A DNA stretch of 64,000 nt, from NCBI RefSeq assembly GCF_022870865.1, contig NZ_CP091508.1, positions 868,001-932,000 of the forward strand. The letters run 5' to 3'. The notes below the pieces were generated by a model, which did no database searches, was not told the origin of the DNA, and saw only the letters and a list, made by a program, of their open reading frames with translations. The translations under genes and the position numbers were made by a program. Origin of the DNA: Uruburuella testudinis. GTDB taxonomy: Bacteria > Pseudomonadota > Gammaproteobacteria > Burkholderiales > Neisseriaceae. Numbering within the stretch: the first letter of the stretch is position 1; every line of letters begins with the position of its first letter. Positions 55,444 to 64,000 of this stretch are shown in pieces.

Positions 55444-57492
55444 GTGGGGAATACCATTAAAAATCTTCTTGTCTGGCTGGTGTTGGCGGTGTGTGTGATG
55501 GCCGCTTTTAATGCCATTACCGACAAGCAGGAAAACAGCCAACAAATTGAATATTCGCAGTTTATCGAGCAGGTAAACGGCGGTGAAATCGCCAGTGTAA
55601 ACATCGAAGGCTCGGTAGTCAGCGGTTATCTGATTAAAGGCGAGCGCACCGATAAAAGCCAGTTTTTCACCAATGCGCCGCTTGACGACACGCTGGTGCA
55701 GACCCTGCTGGATAAAAAAGTGCGCGTAAAAGTAACGCCGGAAGAAAAGCCGAGCTTTTTCAGCAGCCTGTTTATCAGCCTGTTGCCGGTGATGCTGTTG
55801 ATTGGTGCATGGTTTTACTTTATGCGCATGCAAAGCGGCGGCGGTGGCAAAGGCGGTGCGTTTTCATTCGGCAAAAGCCGTGCCAAACTGTTGGATAAAG
55901 ATACCAATCAGGTGACCTTTGCCGATGTAGCCGGCTGTGATGAAGCCAAAGAAGAAGTGCAGGAAATCGTTGATTACCTGAAAGCGCCCAACCGCTATCA
56001 AAGCTTGGGCGGTCGTGTGCCGCGCGGTATTTTGCTGGCCGGCAGCCCCGGTACCGGTAAAACCCTGCTGGCCAAGGCGATTGCCGGCGAAGCGCAAGTG
56101 CCGTTTTTCAGCATTTCAGGCTCCGACTTTGTGGAAATGTTTGTCGGCGTGGGCGCAAGCCGTGTGCGAGATATGTTTGAGCAGGCCAAGAAAAATGCGC
56201 CGTGCATTATTTTTATTGATGAAATCGATGCCGTGGGCCGTCAGCGCGGTGCGGGTTTGGGCGGCGGCAATGACGAGCGCGAGCAAACCCTGAACCAACT
56301 GCTGGTGGAGATGGACGGCTTTGAAAGCAATCAGACTGTGATTGTGATTGCCGCCACCAACCGCCCCGATGTGCTTGATCCGGCTTTGCAGCGCCCCGGC
56401 CGTTTTGACCGTCAGGTGGTGGTGCCGTTGCCAGATATCCGCGGTCGTGAGCAGATTTTGAAAGTGCACGCGCAAAAAGTGCCGTTGGATGAATCGGTGG
56501 ATTTGAAAACTTTGGCAAAAGGCACCCCGGGGTTTTCAGGTGCGGATTTGGCCAATCTGGTGAACGAAGCTGCTTTGTTTGCCGGCCGCCGCAACAAAAT
56601 CAAAGTCGACCAAAGCGATTTTGAAGATGCCAAAGATAAAATCTACATGGGGCCGGAGCGCCGCTCTATGGTGATGCATGAAGATGAAAAACGTGCCACT
56701 GCCTATCATGAATCCGGCCACGCGATTGTGGCGGAAAGCTTGGAATATACCGACCCCGTGCATAAAGTCACCATTATGCCGCGTGGCCGTGCGCTGGGTT
56801 TGACTTGGCAGTTGCCGGAGCGCGACCGCATCAGCATGTATAAAGACCAGATGCTGAGCCAGATTGCCATTTTGTTTGGCGGCCGTATTGCCGAAGATAT
56901 CTTTGTGGGACGTATTTCCACCGGCGCTTCCAACGATTTTGAGCGCGCCACGCAATTGGCTCGCGATATGGTTACCCGTTACGGTATGTCGGAAAAAATG
57001 GGGGTGATGGTGTATGGCGAGAATGAGAGCGAAGTGTTTCTCGGCCGCTCGGTTACCCATTCGCAAAATATTTCCGAATATACGCAACAACAGGTTGATG
57101 CCGAAATCCGCCGTATTCTCGATGAACAATATGCTGTGGCTTATAAAATTCTCGATGAAAACCGCACGAAAATGGAAACCATGACTCAGGCATTGATGGA
57201 TTGGGAAACCATCGATCGCGATCAGGTGCTGGAAATTATGGCAGGCAAGCAACCTAGCCCGCCGAAAGACTACAGCCATAACGTGCGCAAAGAGGATGAT
57301 GCCGATGAAGCACGTCCGGCCGCGCCGGTTGAAGCAGGGCATGAAACCGTGCCGGCAGATCCTGAATCAGGTGTCAGCGACATCCGCCCCACGGTGGGCC
57401 CTGAAGCCGATCCGCAGCCGGGCAATACGCACGATACTTCTGATGTGGTGGCCGGCGGCGAAGGCCGGCGCCATCCGGATGACAAAATGTGA
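55444..57492 (+). CDS. ftsH: ATP-dependent zinc metalloprotease FtsH
   Basis: Membrane-anchored AAA+ protease. 682 residues from GTG 55444, preferred because the only upstream ATG (55429) overlaps the GGAG that lies 9 nt before this GTG; the alternative adds five residues. Two membrane segments (about res. 6-26 and 104-124) flank a periplasmic domain. The AAA module has Walker [14 protein letters not shown], Walker [12 protein letters not shown] and the SRH region [21 protein letters not shown]. The zinc site is HESGHAIVA, followed by the distal aspartate region. Acidic/proline-rich tail of about 60 residues. In E. coli it degrades LpxC with LapB, also encoded here. Confidence 0.95.
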   Translation: MGNTIKNLLVWLVLAVCVMAAFNAITDKQENSQQIEYSQFIEQVNGGEIASVNIEGSVVSGYLIKGERTDKSQFFTNAPLDDTLVQTLLDKKVRVKVTPEEKPSFFSSLFISLLPVMLLIGAWFYFMRMQSGGGGKGGAFSFGKSRAKLLDKDTNQVTFADVAGCDEAKEEVQEIVDYLKAPNRYQSLGGRVPRGILLAGSPGTGKTLLAKAIAGEAQVPFFSISGSDFVEMFVGVGASRVRDMFEQAKKNAPCIIFIDEIDAVGRQRGAGLGGGNDEREQTLNQLLVEMDGFESNQTVIVIAATNRPDVLDPALQRPGRFDRQVVVPLPDIRGREQILKVHAQKVPLDESVDLKTLAKGTPGFSGADLANLVNEAALFAGRRNKIKVDQSDFEDAKDKIYMGPERRSMVMHEDEKRATAYHESGHAIVAESLEYTDPVHKVTIMPRGRALGLTWQLPERDRISMYKDQMLSQIAILFGGRIAEDIFVGRISTGASNDFERATQLARDMVTRYGMSEKMGVMVYGENESEVFLGRSVTHSQNISEYTQQQVDAEIRRILDEQYAVAYKILDENRTKMETMTQALMDWETIDRDQVLEIMAGKQPSPPKDYSHNVRKEDDADEARPAAPVEAGHETVPADPESGVSDIRPTVGPEADPQPGNTHDTSDVVAGGEGRRHPDDKM

Positions 57493-57505
57493 TTCCGGCA
57501 AGTGT

Positions 57506-57538
57506 AAAGCGGTAACCTGAACGGGTTGCCGCTTTTTT
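57506..57538 (+). terminator. Intrinsic terminator of ftsH
   Basis: GCGGTAACC and GGTTGCCGC (one T-G pair) with a 6-nt loop, flanked by AAA and TTTTTT, 14 bp after the stop codon. Not a DUS pair. Confidence 0.85.
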
Positions 57539-57554
57539 AATTTAAAAGGCCATT

Positions 57555-57708
57555 GATGCCCATTCACAAAAGTAAGCAAACAAGGCGGCGAGCCGAAGGC
57601 AGTGCATATTATGAGGCTGGTTGGCTTGGCGCTTCAGCGCCTTAGCGAAACCGGCCCTCTTCGGGTTCAGGCGAGCCAGCGCCGTTAGGTTATTTTTGTG
57701 AATGGGTG
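57555..57708 (+). repeat. Family B inverted-terminal repeat element, full-length copy
   Basis: 154 bp, TGATGCCCATTCACAAAAG to TTTTTGTGAATGGGTG, in the same orientation as the reference copy at 23593, including GGCTTGGCGCTTCAGCGCC. Confidence 0.82.
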
Positions 57709-58047
57709 TGAAAATGATTTGCGGCTTCAGACGGCCTAAATAATTTGTCGGCATGAAATATCATATACACAGGCCCGGGAGGGTACGAAGCCTTAAGTCG
57801 AATAAGTTGGAAAGTTGTTTTTAAAATCATTGGCTTGAATGTCAGCTGTAGGCAGAGCCGGAATGGCGAATGGTAGTGAGCCGAACGATTCTGCTGTTTG
57901 AACAGCAATTGGGCAAAAGCTTCAATGTGTGTGTTTGCCAGCCGCGAAAGATGATTGTGTTGGTTGTTTTTTTCTGGCATCCGTGCAAAACGCAGCTCGG
58001 TTATTTCACGATATAATATCGGCAACAGCAACGATGGAGCATCAACA
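57709..58047. other. Intergenic region upstream of folP
   Basis: About 340 bp with one single DUS near 57726 and no recognised gene. The stretch before folP contains GATATAATATC (58010-58020), a plausible -10 region. Confidence 0.4.
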
Positions 58048-58923
58048 ATGCGGGCTTACCAATGGCAGTGTGGCCGTTTTTTATTGAATCTGGCCGAGCC
58101 GAAAATCATGGGCATTGTCAACATCACGCCTGATTCGTTTTCCGATGGCGGCACTTATTCCAAAAGTGTTCAGACGGCCTTGCGGCATGCGGAACAATTA
58201 TTGCGGGAAGGGGCGGATATTTTGGATATCGGCGGAGAGTCGACCCGCCCGGGGTCGGCATATGTGCCGCCTGAAGAGGAATGGGAGCGGGTGGCGCCGG
58301 TATTGGAGGAGGTGGTGAAATGGGGCGTGCCGATCAGCCTCGACACCCGACGCACAGCAGTTATGGCGCAAGCGTTGGCACACGGTTGGGCAGACATCAT
58401 CAACGATGTGGCGGCGCTTACTGATGAGGGTGCGCTGGATGTGTTGGCACGTCATCCGCAAGCAGGCATATGCTTGATGCATATGCAGGGTTTGCCTGAA
58501 AACATGCAGCACAACCCGCAATATCAAGATGTGGTGGCCGAAGTGACCCGCTATTTGAACGGGCGGGTCAGTGCCTGTGCCGATGCAGGTATTGCCCGCG
58601 AACGCATCATTCTCGACCCGGGATTCGGCTTTGGTAAAACGTTGCCGCACAATATTGCGCTGATGCAGCATTTGAGTGATTTTTTTCAGACGGCAGATTT
58701 GCCGCTGCTGATCGGCGTGTCGCGCAAACGCATGATTGGCGATTTAAGCGGTGAGGCCGATGCGGCCAAACGTGTGCACGGCAGCGTGGCGGCGGCATTG
58801 GCGGCGGTGGCACGCGGCGCGCAAGTGATACGCGTGCATGATGTAAAAGCCACCGCTGATGCGGTAAAAGTATGGCAGTCGGTAGGGGTGTTTGAACACC
58901 GGCCAATATGTGGGGCGTCTTAA
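58048..58923 (+). CDS. folP: Dihydropteroate synthase
   Basis: Joins p-aminobenzoate to the pterin pyrophosphate in folate synthesis; target of sulfonamides. 291 residues from ATG 58048 with GGAG 10 nt upstream. TIM-barrel motifs: [68 protein letters not shown], and [19 protein letters not shown] cores within the gene lie near 58168 and 58685. glmM follows, as in many proteobacteria, but with a 357-bp gap holding a repeat. Confidence 0.95.
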   Translation: MRAYQWQCGRFLLNLAEPKIMGIVNITPDSFSDGGTYSKSVQTALRHAEQLLREGADILDIGGESTRPGSAYVPPEEEWERVAPVLEEVVKWGVPISLDTRRTAVMAQALAHGWADIINDVAALTDEGALDVLARHPQAGICLMHMQGLPENMQHNPQYQDVVAEVTRYLNGRVSACADAGIARERIILDPGFGFGKTLPHNIALMQHLSDFFQTADLPLLIGVSRKRMIGDLSGEADAAKRVHGSVAAALAAVARGAQVIRVHDVKATADAVKVWQSVGVFEHRPICGAS

Positions 58924-58929
58924 TTATTC

Positions 58930-59069
58930 ATATATCATTATTTTGCACTCACGGCACATCTGCTGCGTTAAAAATATTCGCAAAATGCCCAATCTTGCCG
59001 TGTTTGTGCATGGCATCTGTATTTTCAGGAATAAAGACCCCTTTATAAACGATTGATCAGGATATCCTA
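58930..59069. mobile_element. Family A MITE-like element, degraded copy
   Basis: The right end TCAGGATATCCTA is good and GCACATCTGCTGCGTTAAAA and CAGGAATAAAGACCCC match the family. The left terminal repeat is no longer recognisable. It lies between folP and glmM. Confidence 0.6.
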
Positions 59070-59280
59070 ATAACCGTATTGCGTTTTACCGGCCTAACCG
59101 TTCAACGTGAATGGGTGCCTGAAATCGCAAAAGGCGGTTTTCAGACGGCCTGATATGTCATAATTTTCTTTGCAACAAAAATTCCTGTTTTCAGTCAAAG
59201 ATTACCGAAAAAGCCTGTAAACCGCTGGATGCGGCGTTAGGGCTGCTTTACAATATAACCTTATCCGACGGAGTGCTTTA

Positions 59281-60618
59281 ATGGCAAAAAAATATTTTGG
59301 TACGGACGGCGTGCGCGGCGAAGTCGGCCAGTTTCCGATTACCCCTGATTTCGTGTTGAAACTCGGCTATGCCGCAGGTCAGGTGTTGGTGCAGCATGAC
59401 AGCGAGCAAAAACCCACCGTGATTATCGGCAAAGATACCCGCATTTCCGGCTATATGCTGGAAGCGGCTTTGGTAGCCGGCTTTACCGCCGCCGGCGTGA
59501 ATGTGATTCAAACCGGCCCGCTGCCGACACCGGGTATTGCTTACCTTACCCGTGCTTTGCGTTTGGCCGCCGGTGTGATGATTTCGGCTTCGCATAATGT
59601 GTATTCCGACAACGGCATCAAATTTTTTGCCGAGGGCGGTGTGAAGCTGAGCGATGAAATCGAGATGGAAATCGAAGCCGCACTGGAGCAGGAAATGAAA
59701 ACCCAGTCATCCGACCGGCTTGGGCGTGCGCGCCGTATCAACGGTTCGGACGACCGCTATATCGAATTTTGCAAATCCACGTTTCCCAATCATCTCGATT
59801 TGCGCGGCCTGAAACTGGTGGTGGATACTGCCAACGGTGCCGGCTACGATGTGGCGCCGAAAGTGTTTCATGAATTGGGCGCCAAAGTGGTCAGCATCGG
59901 CGCGGCGCCCAACGGCTACAACATCAATGAAAAAGTGGGCGCAACCCACCCGAAAGCCTTGCAGGCGGCTGTATTGCAAAATGAAGCCGATTACGGTGTC
60001 GCGCTTGACGGCGACGGCGACCGCCTGATTATGGTAGATAAAAACGGCAAAGTGTATGACGGCGACAGCCTGATTTATGTGATTGCCAAAGCCCGCGCCA
60101 AAGAAGGTATTGAAATCGGCGGCGTGGTCGGCACGGTGATGACCAATATGGCCATGGAAATCGCACTGAAAGAGCAGGGCGTGCCGTTTGCGCGCGCCAA
60201 AGTGGGCGACCGTTACGTGCTTGAGCAGCTGCATCAGCGCGGTTGGCTGGTAGGCGGCGAGGCCAGCGGCCATATTTTATGTATGGACAAACACAATACC
60301 GGCGACGGTATCATTTCGGCCTTGCAGGTGTTGGCCGGGCTGCGCACGCTTGGTCAGGATTTGGCCACAGTGTGTGCCGACTGGCAGGCGTTTCCGCAAA
60401 CCATGATTAATGTGCGCCTGCAAAAAGGGCACGACTGGCAAACGGCTTCGAAAGAAGTGTTGGCCGAAGTGGAAAAAGAGCTGGAAGGCAAAGGCCGCGT
60501 GGTTTTGCGCGCTTCAGGCACCGAGCCTGTGGTACGCGTGATGGTGGAAGCCCGCCAGGCTGATTGGGCGCAAAAAGGGGCGGAGCGCATTGCTGCGGCC
60601 ATTGAAGGTAAAAAATAA
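59281..60618 (+). CDS. glmM: Phosphoglucosamine mutase
   Basis: Converts glucosamine-6-phosphate to glucosamine-1-phosphate for UDP-GlcNAc, hence peptidoglycan and LPS. 445 residues, equal to E. coli Glm[14 protein letters not shown] at the start, the phosphoserine loop [19 protein letters not shown], the metal-binding [14 protein letters not shown], the sugar loop GGEASGHIL, and the phosphate-binding [18 protein letters not shown] precedes ATG 59281; TACAAT at 59249 is a likely -10. Confidence 0.97.
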   Translation: MAKKYFGTDGVRGEVGQFPITPDFVLKLGYAAGQVLVQHDSEQKPTVIIGKDTRISGYMLEAALVAGFTAAGVNVIQTGPLPTPGIAYLTRALRLAAGVMISASHNVYSDNGIKFFAEGGVKLSDEIEMEIEAALEQEMKTQSSDRLGRARRINGSDDRYIEFCKSTFPNHLDLRGLKLVVDTANGAGYDVAPKVFHELGAKVVSIGAAPNGYNINEKVGATHPKALQAAVLQNEADYGVALDGDGDRLIMVDKNGKVYDGDSLIYVIAKARAKEGIEIGGVVGTVMTNMAMEIALKEQGVPFARAKVGDRYVLEQLHQRGWLVGGEASGHILCMDKHNTGDGIISALQVLAGLRTLGQDLATVCADWQAFPQTMINVRLQKGHDWQTASKEVLAEVEKELEGKGRVVLRASGTEPVVRVMVEARQADWAQKGAERIAAAIEGKK

Positions 60619-60787
60619 TTTCAGACGGCCTCAGCTCTGTTAACATTCTGCTTGGGGCGTTCTGACTTTGTTGCTCCCAAATCATTTGCGAACCCTGTCG
60701 GCAGATTCCGATAAAAAAACGAAAGTCTCTTGAAATTTTCGTACGCACACAAACCTAAACAAATATAACCAAGGAAACCAAGCCTCC

Positions 60788-61468
60788 ATGTTAGCCTTGC
60801 TGGAAGCATTTTTTACACAATATGGGTATGCGGCCGTATTTCTCGTATTGGTTGCCTGCGGATTCGGCGTGCCGATTCCTGAAGATGTCACGCTGGTAGC
60901 CGGCGGGGTGATTTCCGGCTTGGGCTATGCAAACGTGCATGTGATGGTGGCTGTGGGTTTGCTGGGGGTGTTGGTGGGCGACGGCCTGATGTTTATGGCC
61001 GGGCGGGTGTTCGGGCACCGGATTTTGAAAGCCCGTTTCGTTGCCCGTGTGATGACGCCGAAGCGTTATGCGCAAGTGCAGGAAAAATTTGACAAATACG
61101 GCAATCGCGTGTTGTTTGTCGCCCGTTTTCTGCCCGGCTTGCGCACGCCGATCTATATCACCGCCGGCATCAGCCGCAAAGTGTCTTACATGCGCTTTTT
61201 AATGATGGATGGTTTGGCGGCGTTGGTTTCCGTGCCGGTGTGGGTGTATTTGGGCGCATACGGTGCGGAAAATACAGAATGGCTGATGCAGAAAATCCAC
61301 CAATTCCAATACGGCCTGTTTGTGCTGATCGGCATCGGGGCGGCGGTGCTGGGCTATTTTTGGTGGAAAAAACGCCAGCGTTTGCGCTTCTACCGCGAGC
61401 ATCTGCGTGAATTGCGCGCTAAACGGAAAGCGCAAAAAGCCGCACGCAAAGCGGAAAAATCTGCTTAA
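60788..61468 (+). CDS. DedA family membrane protein
   Basis: 226 residues. Short hydrophobic N-terminal helix followed by GCGVPIPEDVTLVAGGVISGLG, the DedA/SNARE-associated domain signature. VARFLPGLRTPIYITAGISRKVSYMRFLMMDGLAALVSVPVWVYLG holds the conserved arginines and glycine-rich turn. A basic tail of about 40 residues (KKRQRLRFYREHLRELRAKRKAQKAARKAEKSA) is probably cytoplasmic. DedA proteins include undecaprenyl-phosphate and phospholipid flippases; which applies here is unknown. Confidence 0.9.
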   Translation: MLALLEAFFTQYGYAAVFLVLVACGFGVPIPEDVTLVAGGVISGLGYANVHVMVAVGLLGVLVGDGLMFMAGRVFGHRILKARFVARVMTPKRYAQVQEKFDKYGNRVLFVARFLPGLRTPIYITAGISRKVSYMRFLMMDGLAALVSVPVWVYLGAYGAENTEWLMQKIHQFQYGLFVLIGIGAAVLGYFWWKKRQRLRFYREHLRELRAKRKAQKAARKAEKSA

Positions 61469-61477
61469 AGCATAAAA

Positions 61478-61527
61478 GGTTTTCAGGCCGTCTGAAAGCC
61501 TTTTTGGTTTCAGACGGCCTGAAAACC
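61478..61527. terminator. DUS hairpin terminator of the DedA gene
   Basis: 20-bp perfect arms (GGTTTTCAGGCCGTCTGAAA and its complement) with a 10-nt loop, 10 bp after the stop. Confidence 0.85.
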
Positions 61528-61555
61528 AATATTTAATATTGTAGAACATGATGTT

Positions 61556-61693
61556 ATACCTATTTGCAAACATAGCCTGACCGTTTCGGCCGGCAGAGAA
61601 CGCGCTTCGCTAAGGTGCTGAAGTGCCAAGCCTACCGGCTTCGGGTCGTACTCTCCGTTCGCTGTTTTGCCGGCTTGCTTTGGTGAATGGGTA
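61556..61693 (-). repeat. Family B repeat element adjoining a family A element
   Basis: ATACCTATTTGCAAACATAG to GGTGAATGGGTA, reverse orientation. Its final TA is also the first TA of the family A copy at 61692. Confidence 0.7.
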
Positions 61694-61856
61694 GGGTATC
61701 CTGACAATTCGATTTATAGGTGTATTTTGCCCCTGAAAATGAATCTGCTGCGTTAAAAAGCCCCGCAAGATGTTTCAATCTTGTTGCGTTTTTTGCCCGG
61801 CAGCTGTATTTCCAAGAACAAAAATGCCCCTATAAATGAATCGTCAGGACGCCCTA
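61692..61856 (-). mobile_element. Family A MITE-like element, full-length copy
   Basis: 165 bp, ends TAGGGTATCCTGA and TCAGGACGCCCTA, inserted at the terminal TA of a family B repeat. The remainder of the gap to speB has no recognised feature. Confidence 0.86.
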
Positions 61857-61977
61857 AGGTTAAGATAAAAGACAAGGCTTTTAGGGCTTGCCAGGGCGGG
61901 TGCGGCAGCCGGCAATATTCCCCATCCTTGCGGCGGCTGCTTGCAAGCGATGAATCCACACAAGAAAGATGGACACG

Positions 61978-62946
61978 ATGACTGAAAAAATCTATGGCGA
62001 CGGTGCATTTCGCCGCGAATCGCTGAAAGGTTCGACCATTGAAAACACCTATTCGGGCGCGCTGTCGTTTATGCGCCGCCGCTACACGCGCGATTTGAGC
62101 GAAGCCGATGTGGTGGTGTCGGGGGTGCCGCTCGATTTGGCCACCACGTTCCGCCCCGGTGCGCGCCTCGGCCCGGCAGCCATCCGCGCCGCCAGCGTGC
62201 AGTTGGCCGAGCTGAATCTGTTTCCGTGGGGCTTTGATCCGTTTGACGATTTGGCGGTGATTGACTACGGCGATTGCTGGTTTGATGCGCATCAGCCGTG
62301 GACGATACGGGAAACCATCAAACAGCATGCGCTGGATATTATTCAAAACAGCAACGCTAAAATGCTCACTTTCGGCGGCGATCATTTCATCACTTATCCG
62401 CTGTTGCAGGCGCATGCCGAAAAATACGGCAAACCGTTGAGCCTGCTGCATTTTGATGCCCATTGCGATACTTGGCCGGACGATGCGCCGGAATCGCTCA
62501 ACCACGGCACCATGTTTTATAAAGCCATCAAAGACGGCCTGATTGATCCGGCCACTTCCGCGCAAGTGGGCATCCGCACCTGGAACAGCGATTTTATGGG
62601 CATGAACATGTTGTTTGCACCGTGGGTTAACGAAAACGGCGTTGAAGCCACCGTGCAGCGGATTCATGAGATTATCGGCGGCAATCCTGTTTATCTCACT
62701 TTTGATATCGACTGCCTCGACCCCGCATTTGCCCCGGGCACCGGCACCCCCGTGCCCGGCGGCCTCAATTCGCATACCGCGCTCGGCATCATCCGCAGCC
62801 TGGGTGGTTTGAACATTGTCGGCATGGATGTGGTGGAAGTGTCGCCCGCTTACGACAACGCCGAAATCACCGCCATTGCCGCCGCCCACGTGGCTGCGGA
62901 TATGTTGTGCCTGATGCGCAATAAAAAAGTGGCCGGCAAACTGTAA
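61978..62946 (+). CDS. speB: Agmatinase
   Basis: Ureohydrolase converting agmatine to putrescine and urea. 322 residues from ATG 61978; ATG 61969 is a close alternative and neither has a clear ribosome binding site. Binuclear manganese ligands are visible: GGDHFITYP, HFDAHCDTW and TFDIDCLDPAFAPGTGTPVPGG, with the arginase-family order. No arginine decarboxylase gene is in the window. The downstream gene is an asparaginase on the same strand, separated by a DUS hairpin. Confidence 0.93.
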   Translation: MTEKIYGDGAFRRESLKGSTIENTYSGALSFMRRRYTRDLSEADVVVSGVPLDLATTFRPGARLGPAAIRAASVQLAELNLFPWGFDPFDDLAVIDYGDCWFDAHQPWTIRETIKQHALDIIQNSNAKMLTFGGDHFITYPLLQAHAEKYGKPLSLLHFDAHCDTWPDDAPESLNHGTMFYKAIKDGLIDPATSAQVGIRTWNSDFMGMNMLFAPWVNENGVEATVQRIHEIIGGNPVYLTFDIDCLDPAFAPGTGTPVPGGLNSHTALGIIRSLGGLNIVGMDVVEVSPAYDNAEITAIAAAHVAADMLCLMRNKKVAGKL

Positions 62947-62957
62947 GGGCTTGATAG

Positions 62958-62998
62958 AGGCCGTCTGAATGTTTGCAGCACTGTTCAGACGGCCTTTT
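62958..62998 (+). terminator. DUS hairpin terminator of speB
   Basis: AGGCCGTCTGAA and TTCAGACGGCCT with a 14-nt loop, followed by TTTT. Confidence 0.78.
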
Positions 62999-63023
62999 GC
63001 CATCAAATCATCGAGTATGGGTT

Positions 63024-64000
63024 ATGACTTCCAAAAAACGCATTTTCGTTCTTTACACCGGCGGCACCATCGGCATGAGCCAAAGCCCGCAAGGCCTGCG
63101 CCCCGATACCGCATTAGTGGGCACAGCATTGGCGCCGTTTTCAGACGGCCTCGAATTCGACTGGCACGTGTGCAACCCGCTGATTGATTCTTCGGCAGTT
63201 ACGCTGCAAAACTGGTGCGACTGGTTGGATTTGCTGGCTGCTAAAATACCGCACTACGACGGTATTTTGGTGTTGCACGGCACCGACACCATGGCTTATA
63301 CGGCCAATATCTTGGCGCTGGCGTTGCCGGGCTTAGACAAACCCGTGGTGCTGACCGGCTCGCAATGGCCGTTTGACAGCAAAGGCAGCGATGCGCCGCT
63401 GAATCTGGCCACTGCCGTTGCCGCCTTGGAGACAGCCGATTTGCGTGAAGTGGCGATTGCCTTTAACGGCGCACTTTTTCCCGCAGTGGGCAGCAGCAAA
63501 AGCAGCACTGAAACCGCCGCCGGGTTCAGCAACCCGCATTTCGGCATGTTGGGAGAATGGTCGGCAGCACAAGGCTGGCAAGGGTTGGCGCTCAGGCCGT
63601 CTGAAAAGGCGCGGGCGTTGGTAAAACAATCTCTGAATCCGCAAGCCAAAGTGGTTTGCCATACCCTCACGCCCGGGTTTTCTGCCGAAGCTCTCAGCAC
63701 CGGCCTCGGCAACATCGCTGCCGATGCCGTGATTCTGCAAAGTTACGGTCACGGCAATGCGCCGGCAGATGCCGCCTTTATCAGCGCGGTGAAGGCATTT
63801 ACCGGCAAAGGCGGCCTGGTGTTGAACATCAGCCAGGTGCCGCAAGGTTGCGCAGCGGCGGTGTATGCGCAAGGTGATGCGCTCCGACAGGCGGGTGTAA
63901 TCAACGGCGGCAAAGCCAATCTGGAAACCGCCGTGGCTTTACTGACGCTGGCGGTGTCGGCGGGCTGGCAGGCCGAGCAGGTGCGGGCGTGTTTGACGCG
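63024..64000 (+). CDS. ansA: Asparaginase (3' end cut by window)
   Basis: L-asparaginase, hydrolysing asparagine to aspartate and ammonia. ATG 63024 opens a frame that is still open at base 64000, 325 codons, so only the last few residues should be missing. Both catalytic threonine motifs are present: FVLYTGGTIGMSQSP (res. 7-21) and ILVLHGTDTMAYTANILA (the second Thr and Asp). No signal peptide, so the cytoplasmic (type I) form is likely. DUS cores inside encode F-S-D-G-L (about 63141) and R-P-S-E-K (about 63597). Confidence 0.92.
   Translation, partial: MTSKKRIFVLYTGGTIGMSQSPQGLRPDTALVGTALAPFSDGLEFDWHVCNPLIDSSAVTLQNWCDWLDLLAAKIPHYDGILVLHGTDTMAYTANILALALPGLDKPVVLTGSQWPFDSKGSDAPLNLATAVAALETADLREVAIAFNGALFPAVGSSKSSTETAAGFSNPHFGMLGEWSAAQGWQGLALRPSEKARALVKQSLNPQAKVVCHTLTPGFSAEALSTGLGNIAADAVILQSYGHGNAPADAAFISAVKAFTGKGGLVLNISQVPQGCAAAVYAQGDALRQAGVINGGKANLETAVALLTLAVSAGWQAEQVRACLT

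Noticed and set aside
61753..63006. 417-codon minus-strand frame
   Set aside because: Antisense to speB, and its end runs through a family A repeat.

Overview
The window is chromosomal DNA of a Neisseria species. Dozens of copies of the neisserial DNA uptake sequence core GCCGTCTGAA occur, often as close inverted pairs after genes. Most carry the prefix AG (AGGCCGTCTGAA) rather than the AT prefix typical of N. meningitidis and N. gonorrhoeae, so this is probably a commensal or animal-associated species of the AG-DUS dialect. The genes are typical of Neisseria: dapC, lipid-modified azurin, secA next to a DciA-type gene, thyA, gdhA, a cystine-type ABC importer, trpF and trpB, folP-glmM, ftsH. 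No rRNA, tRNA, CRISPR array, prophage or transposase gene was seen.

Left part (1-33.5 kb). It holds the end of xseA, then dapC, a nitronate monooxygenase-like gene, apaH, ridA, hemW and rdgB, nearly all on the minus strand. Next come three minus-strand genes that together match the E. coli yddA-yddB-pqqL (Pectobacterium Fus) arrangement: a TonB-dependent receptor, an M16 protease and a YddA-type ABC exporter/importer. A good Fur-box match lies upstream. This looks like a protein-import and iron-scavenging system and is the most interesting gene set here. After it come a MOSC protein, azurin (with an FNR-like promoter), a DciA-like gene, secA, aspA, lapAB, a DMP19-type DNA mimic, gdhA, thyA, an OppA-type lipoprotein, a YbiT-type ABC-F ATPase and carbonic anhydrase.

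Centre (33.5-34 kb). The gap between can (-) and proS (+) carries clustered DnaA-box matches beside an AT-rich stretch. About 19 of 24 genes to the left are on the minus strand and 25 of 28 to the right on the plus strand, so this is a candidate replication origin, unproven.

Right part (34-64 kb). It holds proS, an FAH hydrolase, a three-gene amino acid/cystine ABC importer, trpF, a broken ADP-ribosylglycohydrolase gene, trpB, an ACT-domain/DUF711 pair, a DEAD-box helicase, a CNP1-like protein, a TusA-like protein, a lipoprotein, pyrC, a Tat-type lytic transglycosylase, an MFS carrier overlapping ssb, greA, a DUF4149 protein, yhbY, rlmE-ftsH, folP, glmM, a DedA protein, speB and most of an asparaginase gene. 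LapB and FtsH, partners in controlling LPS synthesis in other proteobacteria, are both present.

Intergenic DNA is rich in two families of small inverted-terminal-repeat elements. Family A is about 164 bp with ends TAGGGTRTCCTGA. Family B is about 150 bp with ends ATACCCATTCACAAAA. Some copies are nested inside others at TA dinucleotides, which shows that they moved. A tandem array of about three 230-bp units lies at 43.9-44.6 kb.
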